Source of the DNA: Bacteroidota bacterium | GTDB lineage: Bacteria > Bacteroidota > Bacteroidia > Flavobacteriales > Flavobacteriaceae | NCBI GenBank assembly: GCA_018267095.1 | Contig: JAFDZC010000006.1 | Span: forward strand, 124,001-188,000 | Length of the DNA stretch: 64,000 nt | Reading direction: 5' to 3' | In this document: positions 17,763 to 26,094 of the stretch, in pieces | Position numbering within the stretch: the stretch's first letter is position 1 | How the letters are laid out: each line of letters starts with the position of its first letter | Made by a program: the position numbers and the translations under genes | Notes under the pieces: generated by a model | Database searches by the model: none | What the model saw: only the letters and a program-made list of their open reading frames with translations | What the model was told of the DNA's origin: nothing

Positions 17763-19148
17763 ATGAAAATAACTTCTATTTGTTGTATCGGAGCTGGATA
17801 TGTTGGAGGGCCAACCATGGCTATTATAGCTCAAAAATGCCCGCATATTAGGGTTACTGTAGTTGACTTAAATGCTGAAAGAATAGCGGCTTGGAACGAT
17901 CCTGATGTTAATAATATCCCTATTTTTGAACCCGGATTGAGCGAAGTTGTAGGCGAGGCACGTGGGAGAAATTTATTTTTTTCAACAGAAGTCGAAAAGG
18001 GTATCGATGAAGCTCAAATGATTTTTATATCGGTCAATACACCCACCAAAACTTATGGATTGGGCAAAGGCATGGCTGCAGACTTGAAATATATTGAGTT
18101 GTGTGCTCGACAAATAGCTGCTGTAGCAAAAGATGATAAAATAGTTGTTGAAAAATCAACGCTTCCGGTGCGAACTGCTGAAGCTGTTAAAAATATTTTA
18201 GACAATACCGGAAACGGAGTTCAGTTTCAAATTTTGTCTAATCCAGAATTCTTAGCCGAAGGTACTGCAGTGGCCGATTTATTCAATCCGGACCGCGTTT
18301 TAATTGGCGGAAACGAACAAGAGGCCATTGATGCTTTGGTTGAAGTTTATGCCAATTGGGTTCCGAAAGATCGAATTTTAACCACTAATTTGTGGTCATC
18401 AGAATTGTCAAAACTCACGGCTAATGCTTTTTTGGCACAACGTGTATCATCGATTAATGCGCTTTCTGAGGTTTGTGAAAAAACAGGAGCTGATGTAAAC
18501 GAAGTTGCGCGCGCTATTGGAATGGACAGCAGAATTGGTCCGAAATTTCTCAAAGCTTCTGTCGGATTCGGGGGCTCATGTTTTCAAAAAGACATCTTGA
18601 ATTTGGTCTACATTGCCAAGTCGTATGGCTTAGATGAAGTGGCTGACTACTGGGAACAAGTCGTCATCATGAATGACCATCAAAAGCGAAGATTTGCCCA
18701 TAAAGTTGTGCAGACACTCTACAATACCGTTTCAGGTAAAAAAATTGCTTTTTTGGGCTGGGCATTTAAAAAGGATACCAACGATACACGCGAATCTGCT
18801 GCCATTGATGTAGCTGATTACTTATTGCTTGAGCAAGCCAATATTGCTGTTTTTGATCCTAAAGTTGGCGATAAGCAAGTACGTTATGATTTGGCATATT
18901 CGGGTGCTAATGAGCCGATAACTATTGATAAAAATGTACTCGTTTATCAAGACCCTTACGAAGCTTGTAAAAATGCTCACGCCATTGTTGTGCTTACCGA
19001 GTGGGATGAATTCAAAACGTATGATTGGAAGCGTATTTTTGAACACATGCACAAGCCTGCTTTTGTTTTTGACGGTAGAAACATTCTTGATGCTGCCAAG
19101 ATGAAAGAAATTGGCTTCATTTTTAATTCGGTCGGAAGCGCACATTAA
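17763..19148 (+). CDS. ugd: UDP-glucose 6-dehydrogenase, animal-type
   Basis: A 461-residue enzyme that makes UDP-glucuronic acid. It begins [20 protein letters not shown], a form of the dinucleotide motif shared with eukaryotic UGDH rather than with the short bacterial Ugd. The segment [20 protein letters not shown] and the catalytic Cys273 in [12 protein letters not shown] agree. The C-terminal Rossmann half starts near [19 protein letters not shown]. It is clearly distinct in ancestry from the dehydrogenase 9 bases upstream. The gap of 110 bases that follows contains a weak hairpin (AACCA/TGGTT, 19168-19180) and then a new promoter, so this is probably the end of the first glycan operon. 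Confidence 0.93.
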   Translation: MKITSICCIGAGYVGGPTMAIIAQKCPHIRVTVVDLNAERIAAWNDPDVNNIPIFEPGLSEVVGEARGRNLFFSTEVEKGIDEAQMIFISVNTPTKTYGLGKGMAADLKYIELCARQIAAVAKDDKIVVEKSTLPVRTAEAVKNILDNTGNGVQFQILSNPEFLAEGTAVADLFNPDRVLIGGNEQEAIDALVEVYANWVPKDRILTTNLWSSELSKLTANAFLAQRVSSINALSEVCEKTGADVNEVARAIGMDSRIGPKFLKASVGFGGSCFQKDILNLVYIAKSYGLDEVADYWEQVVIMNDHQKRRFAHKVVQTLYNTVSGKKIAFLGWAFKKDTNDTRESAAIDVADYLLLEQANIAVFDPKVGDKQVRYDLAYSGANEPITIDKNVLVYQDPYEACKNAHAIVVLTEWDEFKTYDWKRIFEHMHKPAFVFDGRNILDAAKMKEIGFIFNSVGSAH

Positions 19149-19220
19149 GATTTTTTTAAGATTTATCAACCATTCTGGTTTTAATTAAATATTTATTTTA
19201 ATTTTAGTGATTGAAATAAA

Positions 19221-19241
19221 TCGAGTACTTTTGTTACTCGA
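19221..19241 (+). promoter_or_regulatory. Promoter within a perfect inverted repeat (operator candidate)
   Basis: TCGAGTA (19221-19227) and TACTCGA (19235-19241) form a perfect 7-bp inverted repeat around a 7-base spacer. The -7 element TACTTTTG (19226-19233) is embedded in it, so a dimeric protein bound here would block the promoter. The start codon of the winged-helix gene is 17 bases downstream, making autoregulation the simplest hypothesis. Confidence 0.65.
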
Positions 19242-19258
19242 TTTGTAATTCGAATTTC

Positions 19259-19765
19259 ATGCTCGAAACATTAATCACTTCTAAGACTCGGCTGCGCATA
19301 CTTGTTAAGTTTTTTATCAATGTAGCCAATAACGGATATCTTAGAGGTTTGGCCGAAGAGCTCAATGAATCGACCAATGCCATCCGAAAAGAGCTCAACA
19401 ATCTTCAAGAGGCAGGTTATCTCGAAAAAGAATCCCTCCAAAACAAGGTCGTATACAAGGCCAACACCAAGCATCCCTTATTTAGAGTTTTGCAGCAAAT
19501 TGTTCGTCAGCACATCGGTCTAGATGCGTTGGTCGAACTCGTGTTACAACGCATGGGTCGAGTGCAAAAAGTTGTCGTTATTGGTGACTATGCAAAAGGG
19601 ATTGACAGCGGAGTGATTCAAGTGATTTTGGTTGGAGATCAATTAGATTCGAAATATATAGAACAGCTCGGAACCAAAGTAGAAAAAGAAATCAAGCGCA
19701 AAGTTCAGTTTAACCTCGCAGAGACATACATCGGTGACGGTTTGGTCATCTATGAAGCGGTTTAA
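19259..19765 (+). CDS. Winged-helix regulator with a degenerate nucleotidyltransferase domain
   Basis: A 168-residue protein. Residues 1-75 form an ArsR-like winged helix: TSKTRLRILVKFF, then LRGLAEELNESTNAIRKEL as the recognition helix region and LEKESLQNKVVYKANTKHP as the wing. Residues ~95-150 resemble a minimal nucleotidyltransferase fold, VVVIGDYAKGIDSGVIQVIL, but the catalytic GS is GD and the expected D-x-D is missing. The domain is thus probably inactive and serves sensing or dimerisation. It is the first gene of the largest operon, 10 bases ahead of upxY, and has an inverted repeat in its promoter. A DNA-binding regulator of the glycan operon is likely. Confidence 0.8.
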   Translation: MLETLITSKTRLRILVKFFINVANNGYLRGLAEELNESTNAIRKELNNLQEAGYLEKESLQNKVVYKANTKHPLFRVLQQIVRQHIGLDALVELVLQRMGRVQKVVVIGDYAKGIDSGVIQVILVGDQLDSKYIEQLGTKVEKEIKRKVQFNLAETYIGDGLVIYEAV

Positions 19766-19775
19766 ATTATAAGCT

Positions 19776-20243
19776 ATGCCTTGGTTTGTTATTTACACGA
19801 AACCCCGAACCGAAAAAAAAGTAGCCGAACGATTGGCGCAACTAGGAGTTCAGGTTTATTGCCCGCTGGTAACAACGATCAAGCAATGGTCTGATCGCAA
19901 AAAAAAAGTGCAAGAACCTTTGTTGAGTTCTTATGTTTTTGTTCAGTTGGACGAAAAACAAAGAGACTTGGTTTTTCAAGTCAGCGGAGTGGTTCGTTAT
20001 GTATTTTGGTTAGGGAGGCCCGCGGTTGTTCGTAATCAAGAAATAGAAGCGCTCCAAGAGAGCCTTCAGCATACATTGACTTCATTTGAAGTTCGTGCAC
20101 ACAAAGTGGGCGATGTAATATCTATTCCTGCAGGACCTTTTCAAGGCAAAGAAGGAATTATTCGCCAACTGAGTAAAAATAGTTTACAATTGGTTCTAAC
20201 AGAACTCGGTGTTTTGATCACCTTGCACAAAGAAGAATTGTAA
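19776..20243 (+). CDS. UpxY-family transcription antiterminator (NusG paralogue)
   Basis: A 155-residue NusG-like protein. The NGN domain begins WFVIYTKPRTEKKVAERL, the usual UpxY N-terminus, and continues through SSYVFVQLDEKQRDLVFQV. A C-terminal KOW-type domain has VGDVISIPAGPFQGKEGII. UpxY proteins in Bacteroides stop premature termination in the leader of their own capsule operon. This gene is second in the operon and is followed by a 112-base gap with hairpin potential and then rfbB. The arrangement supports locus-specific antitermination across the ~34 kb that follow. Bacteroides loci pair UpxY with UpxZ; here the partner is the winged-helix protein. Confidence 0.92.
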   Translation: MPWFVIYTKPRTEKKVAERLAQLGVQVYCPLVTTIKQWSDRKKKVQEPLLSSYVFVQLDEKQRDLVFQVSGVVRYVFWLGRPAVVRNQEIEALQESLQHTLTSFEVRAHKVGDVISIPAGPFQGKEGIIRQLSKNSLQLVLTELGVLITLHKEEL

Positions 20244-20261
20244 AAAATAAAATATCGAAAA

Positions 20262-20304
20262 CCCTCATTGGCTTCCATGTTTTTGGGACTGATGGGGCGA
20301 AGCC
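20262..20304 (+). other. Hairpin-forming leader between upxY and rfbB
   Basis: The 112-base gap contains GGCTTCCAT (20270-20278) that can pair with ATG...GAAGCC (20292-20304), leaving a GGGC bulge. No T tract follows directly. It could be a pause or attenuator site on which UpxY acts, or chance structure. Confidence 0.35.
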
Positions 20305-20355
20305 GTTTCCAAAATCAACCTTTATCAAAATAAAACAGTATTTATTTAATAAATC

Positions 20356-21402
20356 ATGAAAAAAATACTAATCACCGGTGGAGCAGGATTTATCGGATCA
20401 CATGTGGTCAGAAGATTTGTAACGCGTTATCCTGAGTATAAAATATTTAATCTCGATGCCCTTACTTATGCCGGAAATCTCGAGAATATTTCTGATATTC
20501 AATCAGCGCCCAATTATGAGTTTGTCAAAGGCGATATCACTGATGCCGATTTTATCAACGGTTTGTTTGCTGCGCATCAGTTTGACGGAGTGTTGCATTT
20601 AGCTGCCGAATCACATGTCGATCGTTCCATTACCGATCCTTTGGCTTTTGTCAGAACCAATGTCATCGGAACCATGAATTTGCTCAATGCCGTGCGCGAA
20701 ATCTGGAAAGACAACAAAGAAGGCAAACGTTTTTACCACATCAGCACCGATGAAGTCTACGGAACTTTGGGCGCCGAAGGATTGTTTACCGAAACCACAC
20801 CGTACAGCCCGAATTCACCTTATTCAGCTTCAAAAGCGGCTTCGGATCACTTTGTGCGCGCCTACGGTGAAACCTATGGTTTGCCTTATGTGATTACTAA
20901 TTGCTCGAACAATTACGGACCGAATCATTTCCCGGAAAAGCTCATTCCGCTGATGATTAACAACATCATTAATAACAAACCATTGCCGGTGTATGGCGAC
21001 GGAAAATATACCCGCGATTGGTTGTATGTCATTGATCACGCCTTAGCGATTGATTTGGTTTTTCACCAAGGGAAGAACCACGAAACCTACAACATTGGCG
21101 GATTCAACGAATGGCAAAACATTGATTTAGTACATTTGCTTTGCCGTAAAATGGATGAAAAACTCGGCCGTCCGGAAGGCACTTCGGCTCAGTTGATTAC
21201 GTATGTCAAAGACCGACCGGGCCATGATTTGCGCTATGCGATTGATGCCAACAAAATCAACAAAGAACTCGGCTGGAAACCATCGGTAACTTTTGAAGAA
21301 GGTTTGAGTAAAACCATTGATTGGTATCTTGAAAATACCACTTGGCTCGAAAGTGTCACCAGCGGAAACTACCAAAAGTACTACGACCAGCAATACCAAT
21401 AA
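20356..21402 (+). CDS. rfbB: dTDP-glucose 4,6-dehydratase
   Basis: A 348-residue extended SDR that converts dTDP-glucose to dTDP-4-keto-6-deoxyglucose, the branch point for the dTDP amino sugars made by later genes. Motifs are ITGGAGFIGSH at the N-terminus, HLAAESHVDRSI, the catalytic HISTDEVYGTLG (Asp-Glu pair), Tyr156-x3-Lys160 in YSASKAASDH, and NCSNNYGPNHFPEKLIP. Both the FdtA/FdtB route (Fuc3N) and the RffA route (Fuc4N) start from its product. The thymidylyltransferase that makes dTDP-glucose (RmlA) is not in the window and must be supplied from elsewhere. Confidence 0.96.
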   Translation: MKKILITGGAGFIGSHVVRRFVTRYPEYKIFNLDALTYAGNLENISDIQSAPNYEFVKGDITDADFINGLFAAHQFDGVLHLAAESHVDRSITDPLAFVRTNVIGTMNLLNAVREIWKDNKEGKRFYHISTDEVYGTLGAEGLFTETTPYSPNSPYSASKAASDHFVRAYGETYGLPYVITNCSNNYGPNHFPEKLIPLMINNIINNKPLPVYGDGKYTRDWLYVIDHALAIDLVFHQGKNHETYNIGGFNEWQNIDLVHLLCRKMDEKLGRPEGTSAQLITYVKDRPGHDLRYAIDANKINKELGWKPSVTFEEGLSKTIDWYLENTTWLESVTSGNYQKYYDQQYQ

Positions 21403-21411
21403 ATATGGGCT

Positions 21412-21822
21412 ATGAGCACAAGCAATCTCACAATTCCGCATATTATTCAGTTGCCTAAAATTGCTGATGCGCGCGGCAACTTGTCTTTTATGCAAAATGA
21501 TGATCATCTACCGTTTGACATCAAGCGCGTCTTTTGGATTTACGATGTTCCGGGCGGTGAAACCCGCGGTGGACATGCATACAAAACCCAGCAAGAAATT
21601 ATTATTGTTCTGAGCGGAAGCATTGATATCGTCGTGGTCAATCCGCAGGGCGAAAGCACAAAATATACTTTGAATCGCTCGTATTCAGCTCTATATATTC
21701 CGCCGATGCATTGGCGTCATTTAGAGAATTTCTCGACCAATTCCGTGTCGGTTCATCTCTCGAGTGCCGAATTTTCGGAAAGTGATTATATCCGCAAGTA
21801 CAACGAATTTCTCGCTTCTTAA
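21412..21822 (+). CDS. FdtA-like sugar 3,4-ketoisomerase (cupin), copy 1
   Basis: A 136-residue single cupin of the FdtA/QdtA/WxcM family, which moves the keto group of dTDP-4-keto-6-deoxyglucose to C3. Recognisable parts are FDIKRVFWIYDVPGGETRGG, IIIVLSGSIDIVV, and PPMHWRHLENFS. The active-site signature RGxHxH reads RGGHAY: His55 is kept, but the second His position is Tyr57. The adjacent copy has both histidines, so this one may have changed product specificity or lost activity. It follows rfbB by 9 bases. Confidence 0.85.
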   Translation: MSTSNLTIPHIIQLPKIADARGNLSFMQNDDHLPFDIKRVFWIYDVPGGETRGGHAYKTQQEIIIVLSGSIDIVVVNPQGESTKYTLNRSYSALYIPPMHWRHLENFSTNSVSVHLSSAEFSESDYIRKYNEFLAS

Positions 21823-21826
21823 GATT

Positions 21827-22246
21827 ATGAAAAAATCAACCGTTTACGATTGCACCATGGTAACTTTACCGGTCAACCATCAAGCCAACGGAAATTTAAC
21901 CGCTGTAAGCAATGGACAAGAAATACCATTTGACGTACAGCGCGTGTACTATTTATACGATGTGCCGGGCGGGTTCAGTCGCGGCGGACACGGTCATGCC
22001 GAGTTGCAGCAACTCATCGTCGCACTCAGCGGCAGCTTTGATTTAATTGTTGATGACGGAAAGGTCAAACGCACTTTTCACCTTTCAAGACCCAATATGG
22101 GCGTGTATATGCCTTCGGGTTTGTGGCGCGAATTAGACAATTTTTCAAGCGGCTCGATTTGTTTTGTTTTGGCTTCGCACAAATACGACGAAGCCGATTA
22201 TTTTAGAGATTACAATCAGTTTACCCAGTGGAAATCGTCGAAGTAA
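21827..22246 (+). CDS. FdtA-like sugar 3,4-ketoisomerase (cupin), copy 2
   Basis: A 139-residue cupin paralogue of the preceding gene, starting 4 bases after its stop. It has FDVQRVYYLYDVPGGFSRGG followed by HGH, so both family histidines (His55 and His57) are present, then LIVALSGSFDLIVDDG and PSGLWRELDNFSSG. It is the better candidate for the true isomerase that supplies 3-keto substrate to the FdtB-like aminotransferase at 24963. The start is the ATG 21827 (MKKSTVYDC). A longer frame runs back into the upstream gene and is not supported. Its 3' end overlaps the next gene by 19 bases. Confidence 0.87.
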   Translation: MKKSTVYDCTMVTLPVNHQANGNLTAVSNGQEIPFDVQRVYYLYDVPGGFSRGGHGHAELQQLIVALSGSFDLIVDDGKVKRTFHLSRPNMGVYMPSGLWRELDNFSSGSICFVLASHKYDEADYFRDYNQFTQWKSSK

Positions 22247-23166
22247 ACGAAATTATATACGGGCAAAGTTTTGCTCAACCGTCGCAGGTTTTTAACTCGG
22301 CGGCGTTTAATGCGCTCAATGCCTACAAATGTGAGCAAGTGCATTATTTGCTTTTCAAAGATTCCAAAGTGCGTTTGGGCTTGATTTTAGGCGTTCGCCA
22401 GGGCAAATTGGTTTCGCCTTTTTCGGCTCCGTTTGGCGGATTTGAAGCAACCTCTGCCGATGTTCGTCTGCAAACCATTGATTGGGCGCTCGAAGCTTTG
22501 ACCGCTTGGGCTATTGATAAAAAGTACATCGGAATCCGCATTGTGCAACCGCCTTTTATCTATGGCTCGGACTTACTCAATAAAATGCACAACTGCTTGT
22601 ATCGAAACGGTTTTGTCATTCAGAACATCGAACTTAATTATCAATTCGAAACCAGCAAGTTTACCGAAGATTATGCCATGAAAGTATTGTGGTATAATGC
22701 TCGAAAAAACTACAAACGTTCCTTGCAAGCCGGACTTAATTTTGTCGCATTAGCTGCTGAAGAAGGCCAAAAAGCCTATGAAGTCATTGCGCTGAATCGC
22801 AGCCAAAGAGGTTTTCCGCTCAGAATGACTTGGGCGCAGGTTCAAGAAACCATGCAGGTAGTTCCGGTTGATTTTTTCTTGGTTAAAAAAGAAACCGATG
22901 ACATTGCCGCTGCAGTGGTTTTTCACGTGGCCGACGGAATTGTTCAAGTAGTTTATTGGGGCGATTTACCGGCTTATGCCGAATGCAAAACGATGAACTT
23001 TTTGTCGTATCATTTGTTTGAATACTACCAAAAAAAAGGTATTCGTATCATTGATATTGGCCCGTCAACCGAGAATTCTATTCCGAACCACGGACTTTGT
23101 GAATTCAAAGAAAGTATTGGTTGCAGTATTGGCATCAAAACCGAATTTTATAAATCACTCAGCTAA
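22228..23166 (+). CDS. FemAB/GNAT-like acyltransferase
   Basis: A 312-residue protein with the pattern of the FemAB/BioF2-like branch of the GNAT superfamily. LLFKDSKVRLGLILGVRQGK occupies the N-terminal half. NARKNYKRSLQAGLNF and FFLVKKETDDIAAAVVFHV, then IRIIDIGPSTENSIPNHGL and FKESIGCSIG, lie in the second. Relatives transfer amino-acyl or acyl groups to amines. In this position, next to dTDP-amino-sugar genes, acylation of a sugar amine is plausible but unproven. Translation begins at a GTG that overlaps the previous gene by 19 bases; no in-frame ATG exists near the start. Confidence 0.65.
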   Translation: MEIVEVNEIIYGQSFAQPSQVFNSAAFNALNAYKCEQVHYLLFKDSKVRLGLILGVRQGKLVSPFSAPFGGFEATSADVRLQTIDWALEALTAWAIDKKYIGIRIVQPPFIYGSDLLNKMHNCLYRNGFVIQNIELNYQFETSKFTEDYAMKVLWYNARKNYKRSLQAGLNFVALAAEEGQKAYEVIALNRSQRGFPLRMTWAQVQETMQVVPVDFFLVKKETDDIAAAVVFHVADGIVQVVYWGDLPAYAECKTMNFLSYHLFEYYQKKGIRIIDIGPSTENSIPNHGLCEFKESIGCSIGIKTEFYKSLS

Positions 23167-24092
23167 TGTTTGTGCTCAACCCAGATCCGTTTTTGTTGCC
23201 GGCTTATCGAATTAGCCCTTTTCAGACGCGTCATCTGGCCGAGAATACACAATGGCCCGCAAGTGATTTTGCACAACAATATTTTGATGCGCGCTTCGGG
23301 AAAAATGGTTGGATGTTCACTTTTAATGGCCGTGAAGCGATTCGTTTGGCTTTAAAAAAATATCACCTAAAACCGCTTGATGTGGTGACTATTTTAACAA
23401 CCTCTGAGAATTTTTACATCAGTTCGTGTGTCACCAAAACCATCGAGGAATTCTGTCAGTGGAACCGAACTGTTACCCACGATACCAAAGTTATTTTGGT
23501 CAACCATGAATTTGGTTATCCGTACCTCAAAATGGCCGAAATCGAAGCATTGGGTTTGCCGATTATCGAAGATTGTTGTACGACTTTCTTTAGCCAAGAT
23601 GCGGCAGGTCGAGTAGGGCAATACGGCGATTTTGCGTCTTATAGTTTCCCGAAATTCTTTCCGGTACAAATCGGAGGTTTGTTGGTTTCAAATCAGGGTT
23701 TTTCCGAGGTATTAACCACCGAATTGAATACAGATGAACAAGCCTATGTAACGCAGACCTTGTCGCATTATCTAACGCAAAACACAGAAATAATTAACCA
23801 GCGAAAAGCTATTTTTCAATATGCAGCTGAAGTTTTTAAAACAATGGGTTTTTCATTGCGATTTGAAATCTCTGATTTAGTCGTTCCATCGGTGTTGATG
23901 CTCAACAATCATCATCAAATAAAAGATTTGCCGGCGCTCAAAGTTTTTCTGGCCGATCACGGAATTCAAAGCAGTGTTTTTTATGGTGAAGATGCTTTTT
24001 TTATTCCGTGTCATCAGCATTTAAGCCAAGCCGATATTGATTATTTCGCTCAAGTTATTGGTTATTACCAACAAAATTTTGCCAATGCCTAG
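23166..24092 (+). CDS. Short DegT/DnrJ/EryC1/StrS-like aminotransferase
   Basis: A 308-residue PLP enzyme of the sugar-aminotransferase family, shorter than the usual 370-390 residues. The fold landmarks are present: FTFNGREAIRLALKKYHL (phosphate-binding region), LPIIEDCCTTFF (cofactor-stacking/Asp motif) and FASYSFPKFFPVQIGGLL with Lys163 as the Schiff-base lysine. The middle and C-terminal domains are shortened. It may be an aminotransferase with a small substrate or a divergent dehydratase-like member. It overlaps the upstream FemAB-like gene by one base and the formyltransferase by 8, implying a tightly coupled module. Confidence 0.75.
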   Translation: MFVLNPDPFLLPAYRISPFQTRHLAENTQWPASDFAQQYFDARFGKNGWMFTFNGREAIRLALKKYHLKPLDVVTILTTSENFYISSCVTKTIEEFCQWNRTVTHDTKVILVNHEFGYPYLKMAEIEALGLPIIEDCCTTFFSQDAAGRVGQYGDFASYSFPKFFPVQIGGLLVSNQGFSEVLTTELNTDEQAYVTQTLSHYLTQNTEIINQRKAIFQYAAEVFKTMGFSLRFEISDLVVPSVLMLNNHHQIKDLPALKVFLADHGIQSSVFYGEDAFFIPCHQHLSQADIDYFAQVIGYYQQNFANA

Positions 24093-24966
24093 ACCTAAAA
24101 TTGTTTTGGCCGGATTTGGTCAGCCGATCGTTGATTTATATTATTGGCTCGAAAGTCGCTTTGATATTTTGGGCGTCATTCCCGATTATCACCGCAGAGC
24201 GAAATTTCCGTTTTTTTATGAGTTTTTAGAGTCAAAGCAACTGCCGATTCTTGATTTTCAGCGGGCGAACGAACTACAAGCCGAGGCGATTATCGTCTAT
24301 AATTACAACAAGATTATACCGGTAGAGCAGGTGCGTGCTCCGTTTTTGCTCAACATCCACATGGGATTGTTGCCCACGTATCGCGGGAACAATGCCAATT
24401 CTTGGGCGATCCTCAACGGAGATTACACGGTGGGTTATACTTTGCATGCTATCAACGACAAGCTCGACGACGGAGACATTTATTATAAATTCGGCTACGA
24501 AATTCAACCGAATCAAACCTATTTTCACGCCAAGCAAGCGATGAAGTTTGATATGGAAGAAAATCTCGCTCTCAAAATTGATTCCATTTTGCACGGAAAA
24601 ATTCAAGCGCAAAGCCAACAAGGCGCTTCGTTTATGTATGCTTGCCCGCTGATGCCCGAAGATGGTATTATTGCCGATTGGAATCGCCCCACGCAAGATT
24701 TCATTGGGCGAAACATGGTTTTTGCGCGACCGTTGGGAACCGGTTTCAAACTTAAATACAACGACACTTTATACGAAATCACTCAGCTTTCTGTGATTCC
24801 CGGGTTTATGACCTCAAAAGGCGTTCCCGGCGCCGTGGTTTTAATTACCGCTCAAGGTGCGGTTTGGATCAAAACAGCCGATACCGCTATAGCCATTGAA
24901 AGCCTAACTTTAGACGGACAAGAAATACTTCCGTCTGCATTATTTAAAATTGGACAACGATTATGA
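24085..24966 (+). CDS. Sugar N-formyltransferase, copy 1 (intact N-H-D triad)
   Basis: A 293-residue member of the formyl-THF-dependent transferase family (methionyl-tRNA/ArnA/sugar N-formyltransferases). The catalytic residues are all visible: Asn90 and His92 in [13 protein letters not shown] and Asp131 in [10 protein letters not shown]. The C-terminal part differs from tRNA formyltransferases, as in sugar-specific members. It lies directly before the FdtB-like aminotransferase with a 4-base ATGA overlap, so formylation of dTDP-Fuc3N to dTDP-Fuc3NFo is the best hypothesis. Start ATG 24085 is preferred over a longer frame inside the preceding gene. Confidence 0.88.
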   Translation: MPRPKIVLAGFGQPIVDLYYWLESRFDILGVIPDYHRRAKFPFFYEFLESKQLPILDFQRANELQAEAIIVYNYNKIIPVEQVRAPFLLNIHMGLLPTYRGNNANSWAILNGDYTVGYTLHAINDKLDDGDIYYKFGYEIQPNQTYFHAKQAMKFDMEENLALKIDSILHGKIQAQSQQGASFMYACPLMPEDGIIADWNRPTQDFIGRNMVFARPLGTGFKLKYNDTLYEITQLSVIPGFMTSKGVPGAVVLITAQGAVWIKTADTAIAIESLTLDGQEILPSALFKIGQRL

Positions 24967-26087
24967 TCAAGTTTTTAGATCTTCAAAAAATCAACGCGCA
25001 ATACGCCGATGAGCTCAAACAAGCCGCCGCTGAGGTGATTGATTCAGGTTGGTTTCTAACCGGAGGCAAACTCGCAACTTTTGAAAAACAACTCGCTGAA
25101 TTTACCGGAGCAGCTCATGCTATTGGGGTTGCTAACGGACTCGATGCGCTGCGATTGATTCTCAAAGCGTACATCGATATGGGCATTATGTCTGCCGGCG
25201 ACGAAGTGATTGTTCCGGCCAACACGTACATCGCTTCTATTTTGGCTATTACCGACAACGGATTGGTTCCGGTTTTGGTGGAGCTCAATTTGGAGAGCTA
25301 CAATCTTGATTTGAATCTTATCGAGCAGCATATTACCCCCAAAACCAAAGCCATCATGGTGGTGCATTTATACGGACAGGTTTGTTGGAGTGATGATTTA
25401 TTGGTGCTTGCTCAGAAACATCAACTCAAAATCATTGAAGACAATGCTCAAGCGATTGGCGCATCATTCAACGGAATCAAAACCGGAAACCTTGGTGATG
25501 CATCAGGTTTTAGTTTTTATCCCGGAAAAAATTTGGGCGCCTTGGGCGATGCCGGAGCCGTAACCACCAACGATGCTGAATTGGCCGAGCGTGTCCGTGC
25601 TTTGGGTAATTATGGCAGCAAGAAAAAATACGTCAACGAATACCTCGGACTCAACAGTCGATTAGATGAAATTCAAGCTGCATTTTTAAGTGTCAAAATT
25701 AAACATATCGAGACCGAGAATCAAATCCGCAAAAATATAGCCGCTAGATATTTAAATGAAATTACGCATCCAGAGGTTGTTTTGCCGGTTCCTGTTAATA
25801 CAGATTTTGCGCCGCAAGACAATCCGGAACACGTTTGGCATTTGTTTGTGGTTCGTCACCCAAAACGCGATGCTTTGCAAACTTATTTAGCGGAATGTGG
25901 CATTCAAACATTGATTCATTATCCGATTCCGCCCAACAAACAAGGCGCATATGCTGAGATGAATCATCTGGATTTTGAATTGACCAATCTGATGCACGAT
26001 ACCGTTTTGAGTTTGCCCATTAGTCCGGTGATGACTGATGATGAAATTACGCAAGTAATCACAGCGATCAATCAATTTAGCCAATAA
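24963..26087 (+). CDS. dTDP-3-amino-3,6-dideoxyhexose transaminase (FdtB-like)
   Basis: A 374-residue DegT/DnrJ/EryC1/StrS aminotransferase. It opens with [18 protein letters not shown] and has [38 protein letters not shown] and Lys189 in [16 protein letters not shown] for PLP. These signatures match the FdtB/QdtB group that aminates the 3-keto sugar made by FdtA. With rfbB, two fdtA-like genes and a formyltransferase in the same run, it should produce dTDP-Fuc3N or dTDP-Qui3N. The stereochemistry at C4 depends on which ketoisomerase acts. Confidence 0.9.
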   Translation: MIKFLDLQKINAQYADELKQAAAEVIDSGWFLTGGKLATFEKQLAEFTGAAHAIGVANGLDALRLILKAYIDMGIMSAGDEVIVPANTYIASILAITDNGLVPVLVELNLESYNLDLNLIEQHITPKTKAIMVVHLYGQVCWSDDLLVLAQKHQLKIIEDNAQAIGASFNGIKTGNLGDASGFSFYPGKNLGALGDAGAVTTNDAELAERVRALGNYGSKKKYVNEYLGLNSRLDEIQAAFLSVKIKHIETENQIRKNIAARYLNEITHPEVVLPVPVNTDFAPQDNPEHVWHLFVVRHPKRDALQTYLAECGIQTLIHYPIPPNKQGAYAEMNHLDFELTNLMHDTVLSLPISPVMTDDEITQVITAINQFSQ

Positions 26088-26094
26088 AAACCTT

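Noticed and set aside
19168..19185. Hairpin AACCA/TGGTT after ugd as a terminator
   Set aside because: A 5-bp AT-containing stem with an interrupted T tract is too weak to list as a terminator.
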